A stretch of 51,791 nucleotides of DNA from UBA6136 sp044351045 (GTDB lineage Bacteria > Pseudomonadota > Gammaproteobacteria > Methylococcales > Methylococcaceae). Location: assembly GCA_044351045.1 (NCBI GenBank), contig JBILGM010000017.1:1-51791 (forward strand), written 5' to 3'. How positions within the stretch are numbered: position 1 is the first letter of the stretch; every line of letters begins with the position of its first letter. The position numbers and the translations under genes are program-made. Under the pieces are notes generated by a model, which was not told the DNA's origin, made no database searches, and saw only the letters and a list, made by a program, of their open reading frames with translations. This document shows positions 42,566-50,452 of the stretch, piece by piece.

Positions 42566-42628
42566 TTTTTCATTCGCCCTGAGCCCTTAAGCGGCGCTGG
42601 GAGGGGCCTTGTCGAAGGGTGAAGGGAA
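42566..42628. repeat. Degenerate palindromic intergenic repeat
   Basis: TTCATTCGCCCTGAGC at the left and TTGTCGAAGGGTGAAGG at the right can pair imperfectly, with an interruption around GGCGCTGGGAGGGGCC. It looks like a decayed member of the CGCCCTGAGC...GTCGAAGGGCG repeat that I remember as frequent in environmental bacteria (unchecked). It lies between the DUF2288 gene and the Kef antiporter, just before two further repeat units. Confidence 0.5.
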
Positions 42629-42655
42629 TAATTTAAGCGGATTAATGTTGTGTCC

Positions 42656-42742
42656 GTTCATGGTTCGACAGGCTCACCACGAACGGCTTCATTCATATGT
42701 CGGTTCATGGCTCGATAGACTTACCACGAATGGCTCCATTCA
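42656..42742. repeat. Two direct 40-bp copies of a dispersed repeat
   Basis: Copy 1 is 42656-42695 and copy 2 is 42703-42742, both starting GTTCATGG and ending CATTCA. By hand alignment 34 of 40 positions match, and all six differences are transitions. The core GTTCGACAGGCTCACCACGA is a widespread intergenic repeat type in proteobacteria (memory, unchecked). It sits about 50 bases upstream of the Kef antiporter start. Confidence 0.8.
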
Positions 42743-42791
42743 ACAGTATTGATCTCAAAGCCTGGTACTTCATTCGGATACCACTTTTTCG

Positions 42792-44336
42792 ATGGAATTG
42801 ATCTGGATAACTAGCGCTTATGCCGCTGGACTGCTTGCCAGCCGCCTCTGGTTGCCTCCCCTGGTGGGCTATTTGTTGGCAGGCTATGCCCTTTATATGG
42901 CGGGCTTTCGTTCGCAAACCCTGCTCTCCGAGTTTGCCGATATCGGTATTCTCCTCTTGTTGTTTACGGTCGGTCTCAAGCTGAAATTACGCTCGCTCTT
43001 CAAGCGCGAGGTTTTTGGGGTAGGTACCCTGCATTTGCTGATCGTGGCAGGTGTTTCCGGTCTGATTTTCCTGCTCGATCATCAGCGTTTGTCTGGCGGC
43101 TTGGTATTGGGCGTCAGTCTGGCCTTTTCCAGTACGGTCCTGGCGGTGAAGGTGCTGGAGGACAACCGGGAGGTTGAAAGTTTTCATGGCCGCACGGTGA
43201 TGGGTATCCTGATCTTTCAGGATCTGGTGGCCGTGGGTCTGCTGGCGGTGGTGGGAGGTTCGAAGCCTTCGCCCTGGGCTTTGGGTTTGCTTGCCTTCCC
43301 TTTGCTGCGCCCGGTAGCGAGATGGTTGTTCGAAGCCACCCGTAACAGTGAACTGCGGCTGTTGCTGGGTATTCTGCTGGCATTTTCTGGTGGCGAACTG
43401 GCCGAGGCGGTCGGGATTTCCAAGGATCTCGGTGCCCTGTTGATGGGGGTGCTGCTGGCCGGTCACCCGGAGGTGGACGATCTGGGGCACAAGCTTTGGG
43501 GGCTGAAGGAAGCCCTGTTGGTGGCTTTCTTTCTGCAAATCGGTTTGCTGGGAACGCCGACCGCCGAGCAACTTCTGATGGCGACCGGGCTTTTGGCCGT
43601 CCTGCCCCTACAAGGCTGGTTGTTTTTCACTTTGATGCTGCTGATCGGGCTGCGAGCGCGAACCGCTTTCGTCGCCGCGCTGGCGTTGATGACCTACAGT
43701 GAATTCGCCCTGATCGTGGCGGTGCCGGTGATCGAGGATGGTTTGCTGGAGCCGGAGTGGAAGCCGGTGCTCGGGGTGGCCGTGGCGGCTTCCCTGGGCC
43801 TCGCGGCTCTGCTGAATCGTAATTCCCATCGCTTGTACACCTGGGTGGAACCCTGGCTGATTCGGTTCGAGCGGCGGGTGCCGCACCCCGATCAGATCCC
43901 GGCCGATTTTGGTAATGCAAAATGGCTGGTGGTCGGGATGGGGCGGAGCGGCAGGGCCGCCTACAAGACTCTGGATCGTCGGCGGCACAAGGTGATGGGG
44001 CTGGATTCCGACCCGATTCGCGTGGGTTTGCTCAGGGATGCCGGGCTGCGCGTGGCCTATGGCGATATCGAGGATCATGCCTTGTGGGAGCAGGCCAGTC
44101 TGAATCGCTTGCTCGGCATTGTGCTGGCGTTGCCGGATTTTCGTGCCCGGCAAGCGGCGCTGGAGAATATCCGGGGCCGAGGGTTTGCGGGCACCATTGG
44201 CACCACCTCATTTAACGTCAACGAAGACCCAGCATTGTTTCAGTCGGGAGCCGATGTCGTATTCCATCCCCTGACGGAGGCCGGCGAGCGACTGGCGGAG
44301 CGTGTTCTGGAGATTCAGTCCTCAACGGCGAGTTGA
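42792..44336 (+). CDS. Kef-type CPA2 cation/proton antiporter with NAD-binding domain
   Basis: The 514-residue product combines a CPA2 antiporter domain (about residues 1-350, around 11-12 hydrophobic segments) with a C-terminal Rossmann RCK_N domain. The membrane part shows LLSEFADIGILLLLFTVGLK, SLAFSSTVLAVKVLEDN and GILIFQDLVAVGLLA. The RCK_N domain shows WLVVGMGRSGRAAYKTLDRR with the GxGxxG loop, then GLDSDPIRVGLLRDAGL. It resembles the YbaL/KefB group of K+/H+ antiporters, though the ion is not certain. Its end overlaps the convergent minus-strand gene by 15 bases. Confidence 0.93.
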   Translation: MELIWITSAYAAGLLASRLWLPPLVGYLLAGYALYMAGFRSQTLLSEFADIGILLLLFTVGLKLKLRSLFKREVFGVGTLHLLIVAGVSGLIFLLDHQRLSGGLVLGVSLAFSSTVLAVKVLEDNREVESFHGRTVMGILIFQDLVAVGLLAVVGGSKPSPWALGLLAFPLLRPVARWLFEATRNSELRLLLGILLAFSGGELAEAVGISKDLGALLMGVLLAGHPEVDDLGHKLWGLKEALLVAFFLQIGLLGTPTAEQLLMATGLLAVLPLQGWLFFTLMLLIGLRARTAFVAALALMTYSEFALIVAVPVIEDGLLEPEWKPVLGVAVAASLGLAALLNRNSHRLYTWVEPWLIRFERRVPHPDQIPADFGNAKWLVVGMGRSGRAAYKTLDRRRHKVMGLDSDPIRVGLLRDAGLRVAYGDIEDHALWEQASLNRLLGIVLALPDFRARQAALENIRGRGFAGTIGTTSFNVNEDPALFQSGADVVFHPLTEAGERLAERVLEIQSSTAS

Positions 44337-44843
44337 GCGGCCCTCAGGGCTGATGCCGAAGAAGAGCGTCCTGACCCGCGCTTTGCCGACAGCCCCGATG
44401 AGCTCCGTGGCGGCGGTGTAGGTCAGTACCGAGAGCAACATGAACAGGTGGTTGGCCCAGAATCGGGGCCAGACGGTCTCCGACAAATACTGTTGCCATG
44501 CCGGCGCCAGGGCGGCGTGTTGATGGATCAGGGGAATGATTTCCTCGCATAGCAGTAAGGTTGATCCCAGCAGGCTGTAGAGCCCGGTTTTCCACAGCGT
44601 GCCAAAAATCAGCGGTCGCCCGGTAAAAACAGTCATGAAGCGGCGTTCGCCGAGCAGCAGATAAGTCTTTCCAAAAACCAGGGCAGCGATGGTCGCTGAC
44701 GCCGACCGTTCCGGCGTAACGCCATAGCTTGCCTCGTCCAGGTGGCGGATCAGTGTGGCAATCTGAAAGACTGCCATGAAAAACAGGGTCGGCGGCAGCG
44801 CCTTGCGGACCTCGGCGGCGATGAAGTGGAACCCTTTTCTCAT
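44322..44843 (-). CDS. Small membrane protein of unknown function
   Basis: Starting at ATG 44843 it has 173 residues beginning MRKGFHFIAAEVRKALPPTL, with about four hydrophobic segments (LFFMAVFQIATLI, TIAALVFGKTYLLL, LYSLLGSTLLLCEEIIPLI, LFMLLSVLTYTAATELIGA). I do not recognise a family. The frame continues upstream only as a shadow of the DUF423 gene. It is the last gene of the six-gene minus-strand operon, 26 bases after DUF423, and overlaps the Kef gene tail-to-tail. Confidence 0.78.
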   Translation of the reverse strand: MRKGFHFIAAEVRKALPPTLFFMAVFQIATLIRHLDEASYGVTPERSASATIAALVFGKTYLLLGERRFMTVFTGRPLIFGTLWKTGLYSLLGSTLLLCEEIIPLIHQHAALAPAWQQYLSETVWPRFWANHLFMLLSVLTYTAATELIGAVGKARVRTLFFGISPEGRSTRR

Positions 44844-44869
44844 GCGCGGCGAATCTCCGGTAGCAAGGC

Positions 44870-45259
44870 TCAGTTGGGTTGTTTCGGCATGCCCATCAGG
44901 GTCAGTGCCACCAGGGCCCAGCCGGTCATAAATGAGAGCCCGCCCAACGGCGTGATCATGCCCAGCCAGCGCAGTCCCGAAAGACTTAGCGCATAGAGGC
45001 TGCCCGAGAACAACAGCAGGCCGATAATCATGGCCGCGCCGGCCCAGCGGAACCCGGGTGCTTCGGGATACCTTTCCGCAAGAAGGCCGATCAAAGCCAG
45101 CCCCAACGCATGCCACATGTGATAGTCCACCGCTGTCCTATAGATGACCATCTCGGCTTCGCTGAGCTGGTCTTTCAGTCCATGGGCGCCAAACGCACCG
45201 AAAGCTACGGCCAGCAATGCGGCCAGTGAGGCCGAGATAATGAGGTTTTTTCCATTCAT
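44870..45259 (-). CDS. DUF423 family membrane protein
   Basis: A 129-residue protein with four hydrophobic segments and DUF423 hallmarks: AVAFGAFGAHGLKDQLSE, RTAVDYHMWHALGLALIG, LLLFSGSLYALSL and GMITPLGGLSFMTGW. Homologues include E. coli YgdD, of unknown function. It follows the CBS gene by 16 bases, suggesting co-transcription with the DUF1538/PII/CBS genes. Confidence 0.93.
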   Translation of the reverse strand: MNGKNLIISASLAALLAVAFGAFGAHGLKDQLSEAEMVIYRTAVDYHMWHALGLALIGLLAERYPEAPGFRWAGAAMIIGLLLFSGSLYALSLSGLRWLGMITPLGGLSFMTGWALVALTLMGMPKQPN

Positions 45260-45275
45260 GCCCGCAACTTGCAGA

Positions 45276-45686
45276 TCATTTTCGATGTCCGGATAACAGG
45301 CCCTTCAGCACCAGATCCGTCAGGCTGACGATGCCCAGCACTTCGCGGTCCTTCACCACGGGCGCCCGGCTGAGGTGAAAACGGTCGAACAGGCGGGCGC
45401 AATATCGAATGTCCATGTCCGGATGCACGGAGAAGGCCGGCTTGACCATGATCTCGTAAATGTTCACGCGATCCGGGGCCCGATCCTTGGCCAGCACCTC
45501 GCGTGAAATGTCCGACAGTGCGACGATGCCGATCTCGTCATTTTCGTCTCTGGGTTTGACGATCAAGGTCTTGGTTTCAACATGCTGCATGGTTTCCAAC
45601 GCCTTGGCTACGGTGGCCATGCCTTCGACAAGGTCGAACTCATGTTTCATCACATCGCGGACACGAATTAACGGCTTGTTGGACAT
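45276..45686 (-). CDS. Tandem CBS-domain protein
   Basis: A 136-residue protein made of a pair of CBS domains: VRDVMKHEFDLVEGMATVAK through EIGIVALSDISREVL, and IYEIMVKPAFSVHPDMDI through LGIVSLTDLVLKGLL. CBS pairs bind adenosine nucleotides and act as energy or ionic sensors. With no other domain present, it is probably a regulatory partner of a neighbour. It begins two bases after the PII-like gene, so the two should be made together; the DUF1538 transporter pair is the obvious target (inference). Confidence 0.94.
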   Translation of the reverse strand: MSNKPLIRVRDVMKHEFDLVEGMATVAKALETMQHVETKTLIVKPRDENDEIGIVALSDISREVLAKDRAPDRVNIYEIMVKPAFSVHPDMDIRYCARLFDRFHLSRAPVVKDREVLGIVSLTDLVLKGLLSGHRK

Positions 45687-45688
45687 GG

Positions 45689-46039
45689 TCAGATTTCCTC
45701 CTCGACGATTTCAGTGAGCTTGCGCACCTGGTGGTCGATGCCGACGGCGTCCTCGACATCAATCTGAAAGGCGATGCCGGTCCCGGGTTTGTTGGCGAAA
45801 TCGGCCACCTGGGCAATGGTTTCCAGAATATGCCGGCTGAGATGTTCCTCCACCAGGAGCAGAATGATGTCGCGCTGGGCTTCGAGATTGAGGCCAAAAA
45901 AGGTCTTGGTCTTTTCCGCGCCTTCGCCGCGCGCTTGGCCGATGATGGTCGATCCGGTGGCACCGGCTTTGCGCGCCGCTTCGAGGATGGCCTTGGTGGC
46001 CGAATCTTCGACACAGGCCAATATCAATTTGAAGTGCAT
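45689..46039 (-). CDS. PII-like nitrogen-regulator family protein
   Basis: A 116-residue GlnB-like protein. It shows MHFKLILACVEDSATKAILE, then GQARGEGAEKTKTFFGLNLE in the T-loop region, then QRDIILLLVEEHLSRHILET and the B/C-loop segment PGTGIAFQIDVEDAVG. The standard GlnB/GlnK uridylylation-loop sequence is absent, so this is a PII-like rather than canonical PII protein. Such proteins bind adenine nucleotides and gate membrane transporters. It lies 37 bases after the second DUF1538 gene and two bases before the CBS gene. Confidence 0.93.
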   Translation of the reverse strand: MHFKLILACVEDSATKAILEAARKAGATGSTIIGQARGEGAEKTKTFFGLNLEAQRDIILLLVEEHLSRHILETIAQVADFANKPGTGIAFQIDVEDAVGIDHQVRKLTEIVEEEI

Positions 46040-46076
46040 GATCTGCTTCTCTCAGAGGGTGTGAAAGGGGCCTTTG

Positions 46077-46871
46077 TCAGGGGTTGTCCCCTGCATCGGT
46101 TGCTGGTTTGGTGCGGCAACGATACAACTCGCCAAGCTGGGCATAGCCCAGTACGGTCATGATCGGAAACAGGCTGGCGAAGGCGATCAGGCCGAACCCG
46201 TCCAGCATCGGATTTCGGCCGGGAATGTGGCTGGCAAGACCCAGTCCGAGCGCCGCCACCAGCGGCACTGTGACCGTCGAGGTGGTGACGCCGCCCGTAT
46301 CATAGGCCAGTGCCACGATGGAACGTGGCGCGAACCAGGTCTGTGTCAGCACGACCACATACCCGGCGATGATGTAGTAATGCAGTGGCGTACCGGTCAC
46401 GATTCGAAAAACACCCAAAGTGATGCCGATAGCGACACCCAGCGCTACAGCGAGGCGTAATCCCCGGGGCTGTATGGAACCCCCCGAGACCTGGCTGGCC
46501 TTCAGTGCGACTGCCAACAGGGATGGCTCGGCGATGGTGGTGGCGAAGCCGATGGCGAAGGCAAACAGGTAGACCCAGCCGTAATCCCGCCATGTCGGAG
46601 GACCCGAACTATCTGTAATGCTCATGAAATCGGGGTCCGTGAGTTGTTGGGCCATGAGCTTGCCAAGCGGAAACAGGGCACGATCCAGTCCTTCCAGGAA
46701 AAATGTCAGACCCAGCAGCACGAACAAGAAACCGATCAGCACCCGCGACAAATGCGGGATACGCCGACGTAATACCAGCCACTGAAAGGACAGCAGAATA
46801 GCCGCTATCGGCAGCACATCGACGCTGGTGGATTGTAACGTCAGCCACAGGGAATGAAGCCGCTCCATCAC
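46077..46871 (-). CDS. DUF1538 family membrane protein, second subunit
   Basis: A 264-residue polytopic inner-membrane protein of DUF1538. Conserved segments are FAIGFATTIAEPSLLAVALK, AYDTGGVTTSTVTVPLVAAL and GLASHIPGRNPMLDGFGLIA, each with a counterpart in the adjacent gene. About seven hydrophobic segments are seen. It is coupled to the upstream DUF1538 gene by an ATGA overlap, so the two are probably made as a heteromeric unit. The TGGVTTST and AEP motifs are candidate transport-site residues (inference). Confidence 0.93.
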   Translation of the reverse strand: MMERLHSLWLTLQSTSVDVLPIAAILLSFQWLVLRRRIPHLSRVLIGFLFVLLGLTFFLEGLDRALFPLGKLMAQQLTDPDFMSITDSSGPPTWRDYGWVYLFAFAIGFATTIAEPSLLAVALKASQVSGGSIQPRGLRLAVALGVAIGITLGVFRIVTGTPLHYYIIAGYVVVLTQTWFAPRSIVALAYDTGGVTTSTVTVPLVAALGLGLASHIPGRNPMLDGFGLIAFASLFPIMTVLGYAQLGELYRCRTKPATDAGDNP

Positions 46872-47602
46872 ATCATCGCGCCGTAGACCATGACGAAAAT
46901 CATCGGCATCAGAGAGGCAAGGGCAATCAGCCCAAAGCCGTCGGTCATCGGGTTGCGGCCCTCGATACAGGAGGCCAAACCCACTCCCAATGCCGTGACC
47001 AAGGGCACCGTGATGGTCGATGTGGTAACACCGCCAGAATCATAGGCGATGCCCACGATCTCCTTGGGCGCAATGGCCGTCATCAAAATCACGCCGAGGT
47101 AGCCCAGAATGATGAGGTTTTGCAGGGGCCAGCCGCGCAGAATCCGCATTACACCCAGTACCACGGCGAATCCTACCGATAGCGCCACGGTATAACGCAG
47201 ACCGTTTGCATAACTACGTCGAACAGCTTCCGACTCTTCAATCCAGCCGCCAACGGCAGCAACCCGGGCGGCTTCCTCGGCGATGGCGATCAGTGCAGGT
47301 TCAGCCACAGTTGTCCCAAAACCCAGTGCAAACGCAAACAATAACAGCCAGGTGACGCTTCCCTTAGCGGCAAAACTAAGAGCCAGTGACTCACCGATGG
47401 GAAACAGCCCCAGTTTGAGCCCCTGCACGAAGAGGCTTAGCCCGAGTAGCACCAGCAGCATGCCCCAGGCGAGGTTCAGCAGATCGGGTAACGGCTGCTT
47501 GAGCACCAGCAACTGGAAGACGCCGATCACCAGGAAGATGGGGGTAAGATCTCGCAGGCTGTCTATCAGCGAGGTGGCCATCTGACCCAACAGGGATTTC
47601 AT
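46868..47602 (-). CDS. DUF1538 family membrane protein, first subunit
   Basis: A 244-residue paralogue of the following gene, with the same motif order: FALGFGTTVAEPALIAIAEE, AYDSGGVTTSTITVPLVTAL and GLASCIEGRNPMTDGFGLIA. From memory and unverified, DUF1538 pairs have been reported as a two-component Na+(Li+,K+)/H+ antiporter in Halomonas (UmpAB). It is the first gene of the minus-strand operon. ATG 47602 gives MKSLLGQMATSLIDSL; the internal ATG a few codons on is an alternative. A GTCGAT-CTG-ATCGAC palindrome lies just upstream. Confidence 0.93.
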   Translation of the reverse strand: MKSLLGQMATSLIDSLRDLTPIFLVIGVFQLLVLKQPLPDLLNLAWGMLLVLLGLSLFVQGLKLGLFPIGESLALSFAAKGSVTWLLLFAFALGFGTTVAEPALIAIAEEAARVAAVGGWIEESEAVRRSYANGLRYTVALSVGFAVVLGVMRILRGWPLQNLIILGYLGVILMTAIAPKEIVGIAYDSGGVTTSTITVPLVTALGVGLASCIEGRNPMTDGFGLIALASLMPMIFVMVYGAMM

Positions 47603-47624
47603 TAGGGTGCCGATTCAAAAGGAG

Positions 47625-47639
47625 GTCGATCTGATCGAC
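47625..47639. promoter_or_regulatory. Palindrome upstream of the DUF1538 operon
   Basis: GTCGAT and ATCGAC are exact reverse complements around CTG, 23 to 37 bases upstream of the first DUF1538 start. A second inverted repeat, CCGGTT/AACCGG, lies at 47663-47683. Either could be an operator or mRNA leader structure; no regulator can be named. Confidence 0.4.
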
Positions 47640-47721
47640 TGGAGGACCTGTCGGCCCGTTCCCCGGTTTTACTACCGAACCGGAATGCAAGTAATCTCAC
47701 GATCAAGCTTAACAAAACCGA

Positions 47722-48069
47722 TCAACTCAGTCCTCTGTCGTTATGTATGTCCTGTCTCTGTACCTGGCTGATCTCACTCAATGGCGGGTTTACATCGGGA
47801 TCTATGGCGTGAACGGCACCGCGGTGTCGGCAAGCCTTGGCTTGCCCGAACTGCCTCATCAGCATAGCCTCGGCTATTTCCAGACCGGATTCGGTCAGCA
47901 CCACCGATGGTTTCTTGCCGCGTGGGTCGAGTATCCAACCGCGCTGATACAACAAATCCATCACATCCCAATCGATTCCTTTCCATGCCCGGCAGCCGTC
48001 GTGCAGGGTCAATGCCAAAAGGCCTAAGGTCGCTTCGGCCAGTTTTTCGGTATCAAGGTTTTCGAACAT
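47722..48069 (-). CDS. DUF6429 family protein
   Basis: A 115-residue soluble protein. LAEATLGLLALTLHDGCRAW, then KGIDWDVMDLLYQRGWI, then KKPSVVLTESGLEIAEAML matches the short DUF6429 family, which looks like a small winged-helix-type domain. The tail beyond about residue 80 is not conserved by eye. Function is unknown. It lies between the DUF1538 operon and htpG, all on the minus strand; whether it is co-transcribed is unclear, since roughly 120 bases separate it from the operon. Confidence 0.82.
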   Translation of the reverse strand: MFENLDTEKLAEATLGLLALTLHDGCRAWKGIDWDVMDLLYQRGWILDPRGKKPSVVLTESGLEIAEAMLMRQFGQAKACRHRGAVHAIDPDVNPPLSEISQVQRQDIHNDRGLS

Positions 48070-48190
48070 GGTCGTGACTTCTTTAGTGAAGTTGAGATTC
48101 AGCCCTCACTTCGGTAATCGGCCGATCCTTGGGTGAAGATAAATCATAATGCACAATCTTCAATCGGCCTGAATGTGGCGAATGGGTTGT

Positions 48191-48223
48191 AAAAAAAAGC
48201 GGGCCAGGGGCCCGCTTTTTTTC
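48191..48223 (-). terminator. Intrinsic terminator of htpG
   Basis: GCGGGCC (48199-48205) pairs exactly with GGCCCGC (48209-48215) around an AGG loop. A run of A on the left and T on the right makes it usable in both directions. It lies just past the htpG stop on the minus strand and separates htpG from the DUF6429 gene. Confidence 0.93.
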
Positions 48224-48239
48224 AGATGGACCGGGTGGA

Positions 48240-50150
48240 TCAACCCATCACGTTTTGTAGCAGCCCGTTGAGACGGCGGACGAATTCCGCCGGGTCATCC
48301 AGTTGGGCGCCCTCCCCGAGCACGGCCTGGTCGTAGAGGATATGGGTCAGATCGCCGAAACGGGCGTCGTCGCTTTCGGCCTTCAGCTTGATCACCAGGG
48401 GGTGATCCGGGTTGAGCTCGAACACCGGCTTGCTGGTGGGGATGTCCTGACCGGCCGACTTCATGATGCGCTCCATCGTCCGACTCATGCCGAAGTTCTC
48501 GCTGACCAGACAGGCCGGCGAGTCGGTCAGACGCGCGCTGATCTTGACCTCGCTGACCTTGTCGCCCAGCACGGTTTTGATGCGGTCGATCAGCGGCTGC
48601 AGTTCCTTGGTCGCTTCCTCCTTGTGCTGCTTGTCGGTTTCGTCTTCCAACGTACCCAAGTCCAGGTCGCCCTTGGCGATGGATTGCAGTGATTTGCCCT
48701 CGTATTCCGTCAGGTAGCCGACCAGCCAGTCATCGACGCGCTCATGCATCAACAGCACTTCCAGACCCTTCTTGCGGAATATTTCGAGATGCGGGCTGTT
48801 TTTCGCGGCGGCGTAACTTTCGGCGGTGATGTAGTAGATCTTGTCCTGACCTTCCTTCATGCGGCCGATGTAGTCGTCCAGTGACACGTTCTGTTCGTCC
48901 GTGTCGTTGTGGGTGGACGAGAAGCGCAGCAGCTTGGCAATGCGGTCCTTGTTCTTGAAGTCCTCAATCGGGCCTTCCTTGAACGCCTGGCCGAATTCCT
49001 TCCAGAACGTCGCATATTTTTCCGGCTCGTTCTTGACCAGATCCTCCAGCAAGCCCAAGACCTTCTTGACGGCACCGGAGCGGATTTTTTCCAGCAGGGC
49101 ATTTTCCTGCAGAATTTCCCGCGACACGTTCAGCGGCAGCGAGTCGGAGTCGATCACCCCGCGCACGAAGCGCAGGTAGCGCGGCATCAGCTTGTCGGCT
49201 TCCTCGGTGATGAAGACTTTGCGCACATACAGTCGGACGCCATGCTTGGATTCGCGATCCCAGAGATCAAAGGGCGCATTGGACGGGAGATACAGCAGCA
49301 ATGTGTATTCATTGGTGCCTTCCACCCGACTGTGCACGCGGGCCAGCGAGGGCTGGAAGTCGTGGGAGACGTGCTTGTAGAACTCTTCGTACTGTTCGTC
49401 GCTGATCTCGTCGCGATTCTTTGCCCACAGGGCCGAGGCGCTGTTGACGGTTTCCCACTCCGGCGCCGGCGGTTCCTCGCCTTCCTTGGGCTCGCCATAA
49501 TGCTCCTTGAGCATCTCGATCGGCAGGGAAATGTGATCGGAGAACTTGCGGATGATGCCGCGCAGCTTCCAGCCATCCAGGAATTCGTCCTCGCCCTCTC
49601 GCAGATGCAGGGTAATGCGGGTGCCATGCTCCGGCAGGTCGCAGCTTTCCAGCGTGTAATCACCTTCGCCCGCTGATTCCCAGCGTACGCCGTGGTCATG
49701 GGTTGTACCCGCCTTGCGGGTTTCCAGCACGACCTTGTCGGCAACGATGAAGGAGGAATAGAAGCCGACACCGAACTGGCCGATCAACTGGCTATCCCTG
49801 GCCTGGTCGCCGGTCAATGCTTCAAAGAACTGCTTGGTGCCGGAGCGGGCGATGGTGCCGATGTTGTCGCGCACTTCATCGCGGGTCATGCCGATGCCGT
49901 TATCGGTCAGGGTGATGGTGCGGGCGGCCTTGTCGAATTCGATGCGAATCTTCAGGTTCGGATCGCCCTCATATAGGGCGTCGTCGCTCAGTGCGTTGAA
50001 ACGCAACTTGTCTGCGGCGTCGGATGCGTTGGAAATCAGCTCGCGCAGGAAGATTTCCTTGTTGCTATACAGCGAATGGATCATCAGATGCAGAAGCTGC
50101 TTGACCTCTGCCTCGAAGCCCATGGTGACCTTGTTTTCGGCGACCGTCAT
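48240..50150 (-). CDS. htpG: Molecular chaperone HtpG (Hsp90)
   Basis: HtpG is the bacterial Hsp90 ATPase chaperone. ATG 50150 gives 636 residues, the normal length, starting MTVAENKVTMGFEAEVKQLL. The frame is open 81 bases further up, but that part coincides with the promoter and has no family sequence. ATP-site motifs are ELISNASDAADKLRF, LTDNGIGMT and GQFGVGFYSSFIVADKV; the middle domain includes SLPLNVSREILQ. A GGAGG ribosome-binding site (50162-50166) and a sigma-32-type promoter upstream support this start and heat-shock control. Confidence 0.97.
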   Translation of the reverse strand: MTVAENKVTMGFEAEVKQLLHLMIHSLYSNKEIFLRELISNASDAADKLRFNALSDDALYEGDPNLKIRIEFDKAARTITLTDNGIGMTRDEVRDNIGTIARSGTKQFFEALTGDQARDSQLIGQFGVGFYSSFIVADKVVLETRKAGTTHDHGVRWESAGEGDYTLESCDLPEHGTRITLHLREGEDEFLDGWKLRGIIRKFSDHISLPIEMLKEHYGEPKEGEEPPAPEWETVNSASALWAKNRDEISDEQYEEFYKHVSHDFQPSLARVHSRVEGTNEYTLLLYLPSNAPFDLWDRESKHGVRLYVRKVFITEEADKLMPRYLRFVRGVIDSDSLPLNVSREILQENALLEKIRSGAVKKVLGLLEDLVKNEPEKYATFWKEFGQAFKEGPIEDFKNKDRIAKLLRFSSTHNDTDEQNVSLDDYIGRMKEGQDKIYYITAESYAAAKNSPHLEIFRKKGLEVLLMHERVDDWLVGYLTEYEGKSLQSIAKGDLDLGTLEDETDKQHKEEATKELQPLIDRIKTVLGDKVSEVKISARLTDSPACLVSENFGMSRTMERIMKSAGQDIPTSKPVFELNPDHPLVIKLKAESDDARFGDLTHILYDQAVLGEGAQLDDPAEFVRRLNGLLQNVMG

Positions 50151-50208
50151 GGTGTCTCGTGCCTCCAGTGGTTGAATTTGGGGTGCGAAAAAATAAGTTG
50201 AGCCGTCG

Positions 50209-50237
50209 GAGTGGGGGCAGTAGCGGGGCATTTCAAG
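50209..50237 (-). promoter_or_regulatory. Sigma-32-type heat-shock promoter of htpG
   Basis: On the minus strand CTTGAAA (50237-50231), a 14-base spacer and CCCCACTC (50216-50209) closely match the heat-shock sigma factor consensus CTTGAAA-N14-CCCCATNT. Transcription would start near 50200, about 50 bases before the htpG ATG. Confidence 0.8.
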
Positions 50238-50239
50238 AT

Positions 50240-50452
50240 GATGAGGCCAATCAACAAGGTGATGTTTTCCTAACCGATCAACTTATCCCGGGAGAGTTTT
50301 TGCCGAGGGGCGGATTTTTCAGCAAGTGCTTGGGTCGATGCTCGATGCAGAAAGCTCGTGCTGAATTCAATCCTCAGCTAACGGTCATGCACTGGCCAGT
50401 GTTGTCGCGGGTTGATCAACCATCATCCCGCGACATGAGCCTACACAGGCAC
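50240..50452. other. Intergenic region between the Fn3 gene and htpG
   Basis: No coding region is recognisable here. It contains a perfect 9-base-pair inverted repeat, TGTCGCGGG (50403-50411) with CCCGCGACA (50427-50435), 18 bases beyond the Fn3 gene stop. It lacks a T run, so it may be a weak or Rho-assisted terminator. Inside it lies a second palindrome, GGTTGATCAACC (50410-50421), that could form an alternative fold. Confidence 0.6.

Noticed and set aside
48909..49676. 255-codon plus-strand frame opposite htpG
   Set aside because: Shadow of a highly conserved gene; no independent start signal or domain.
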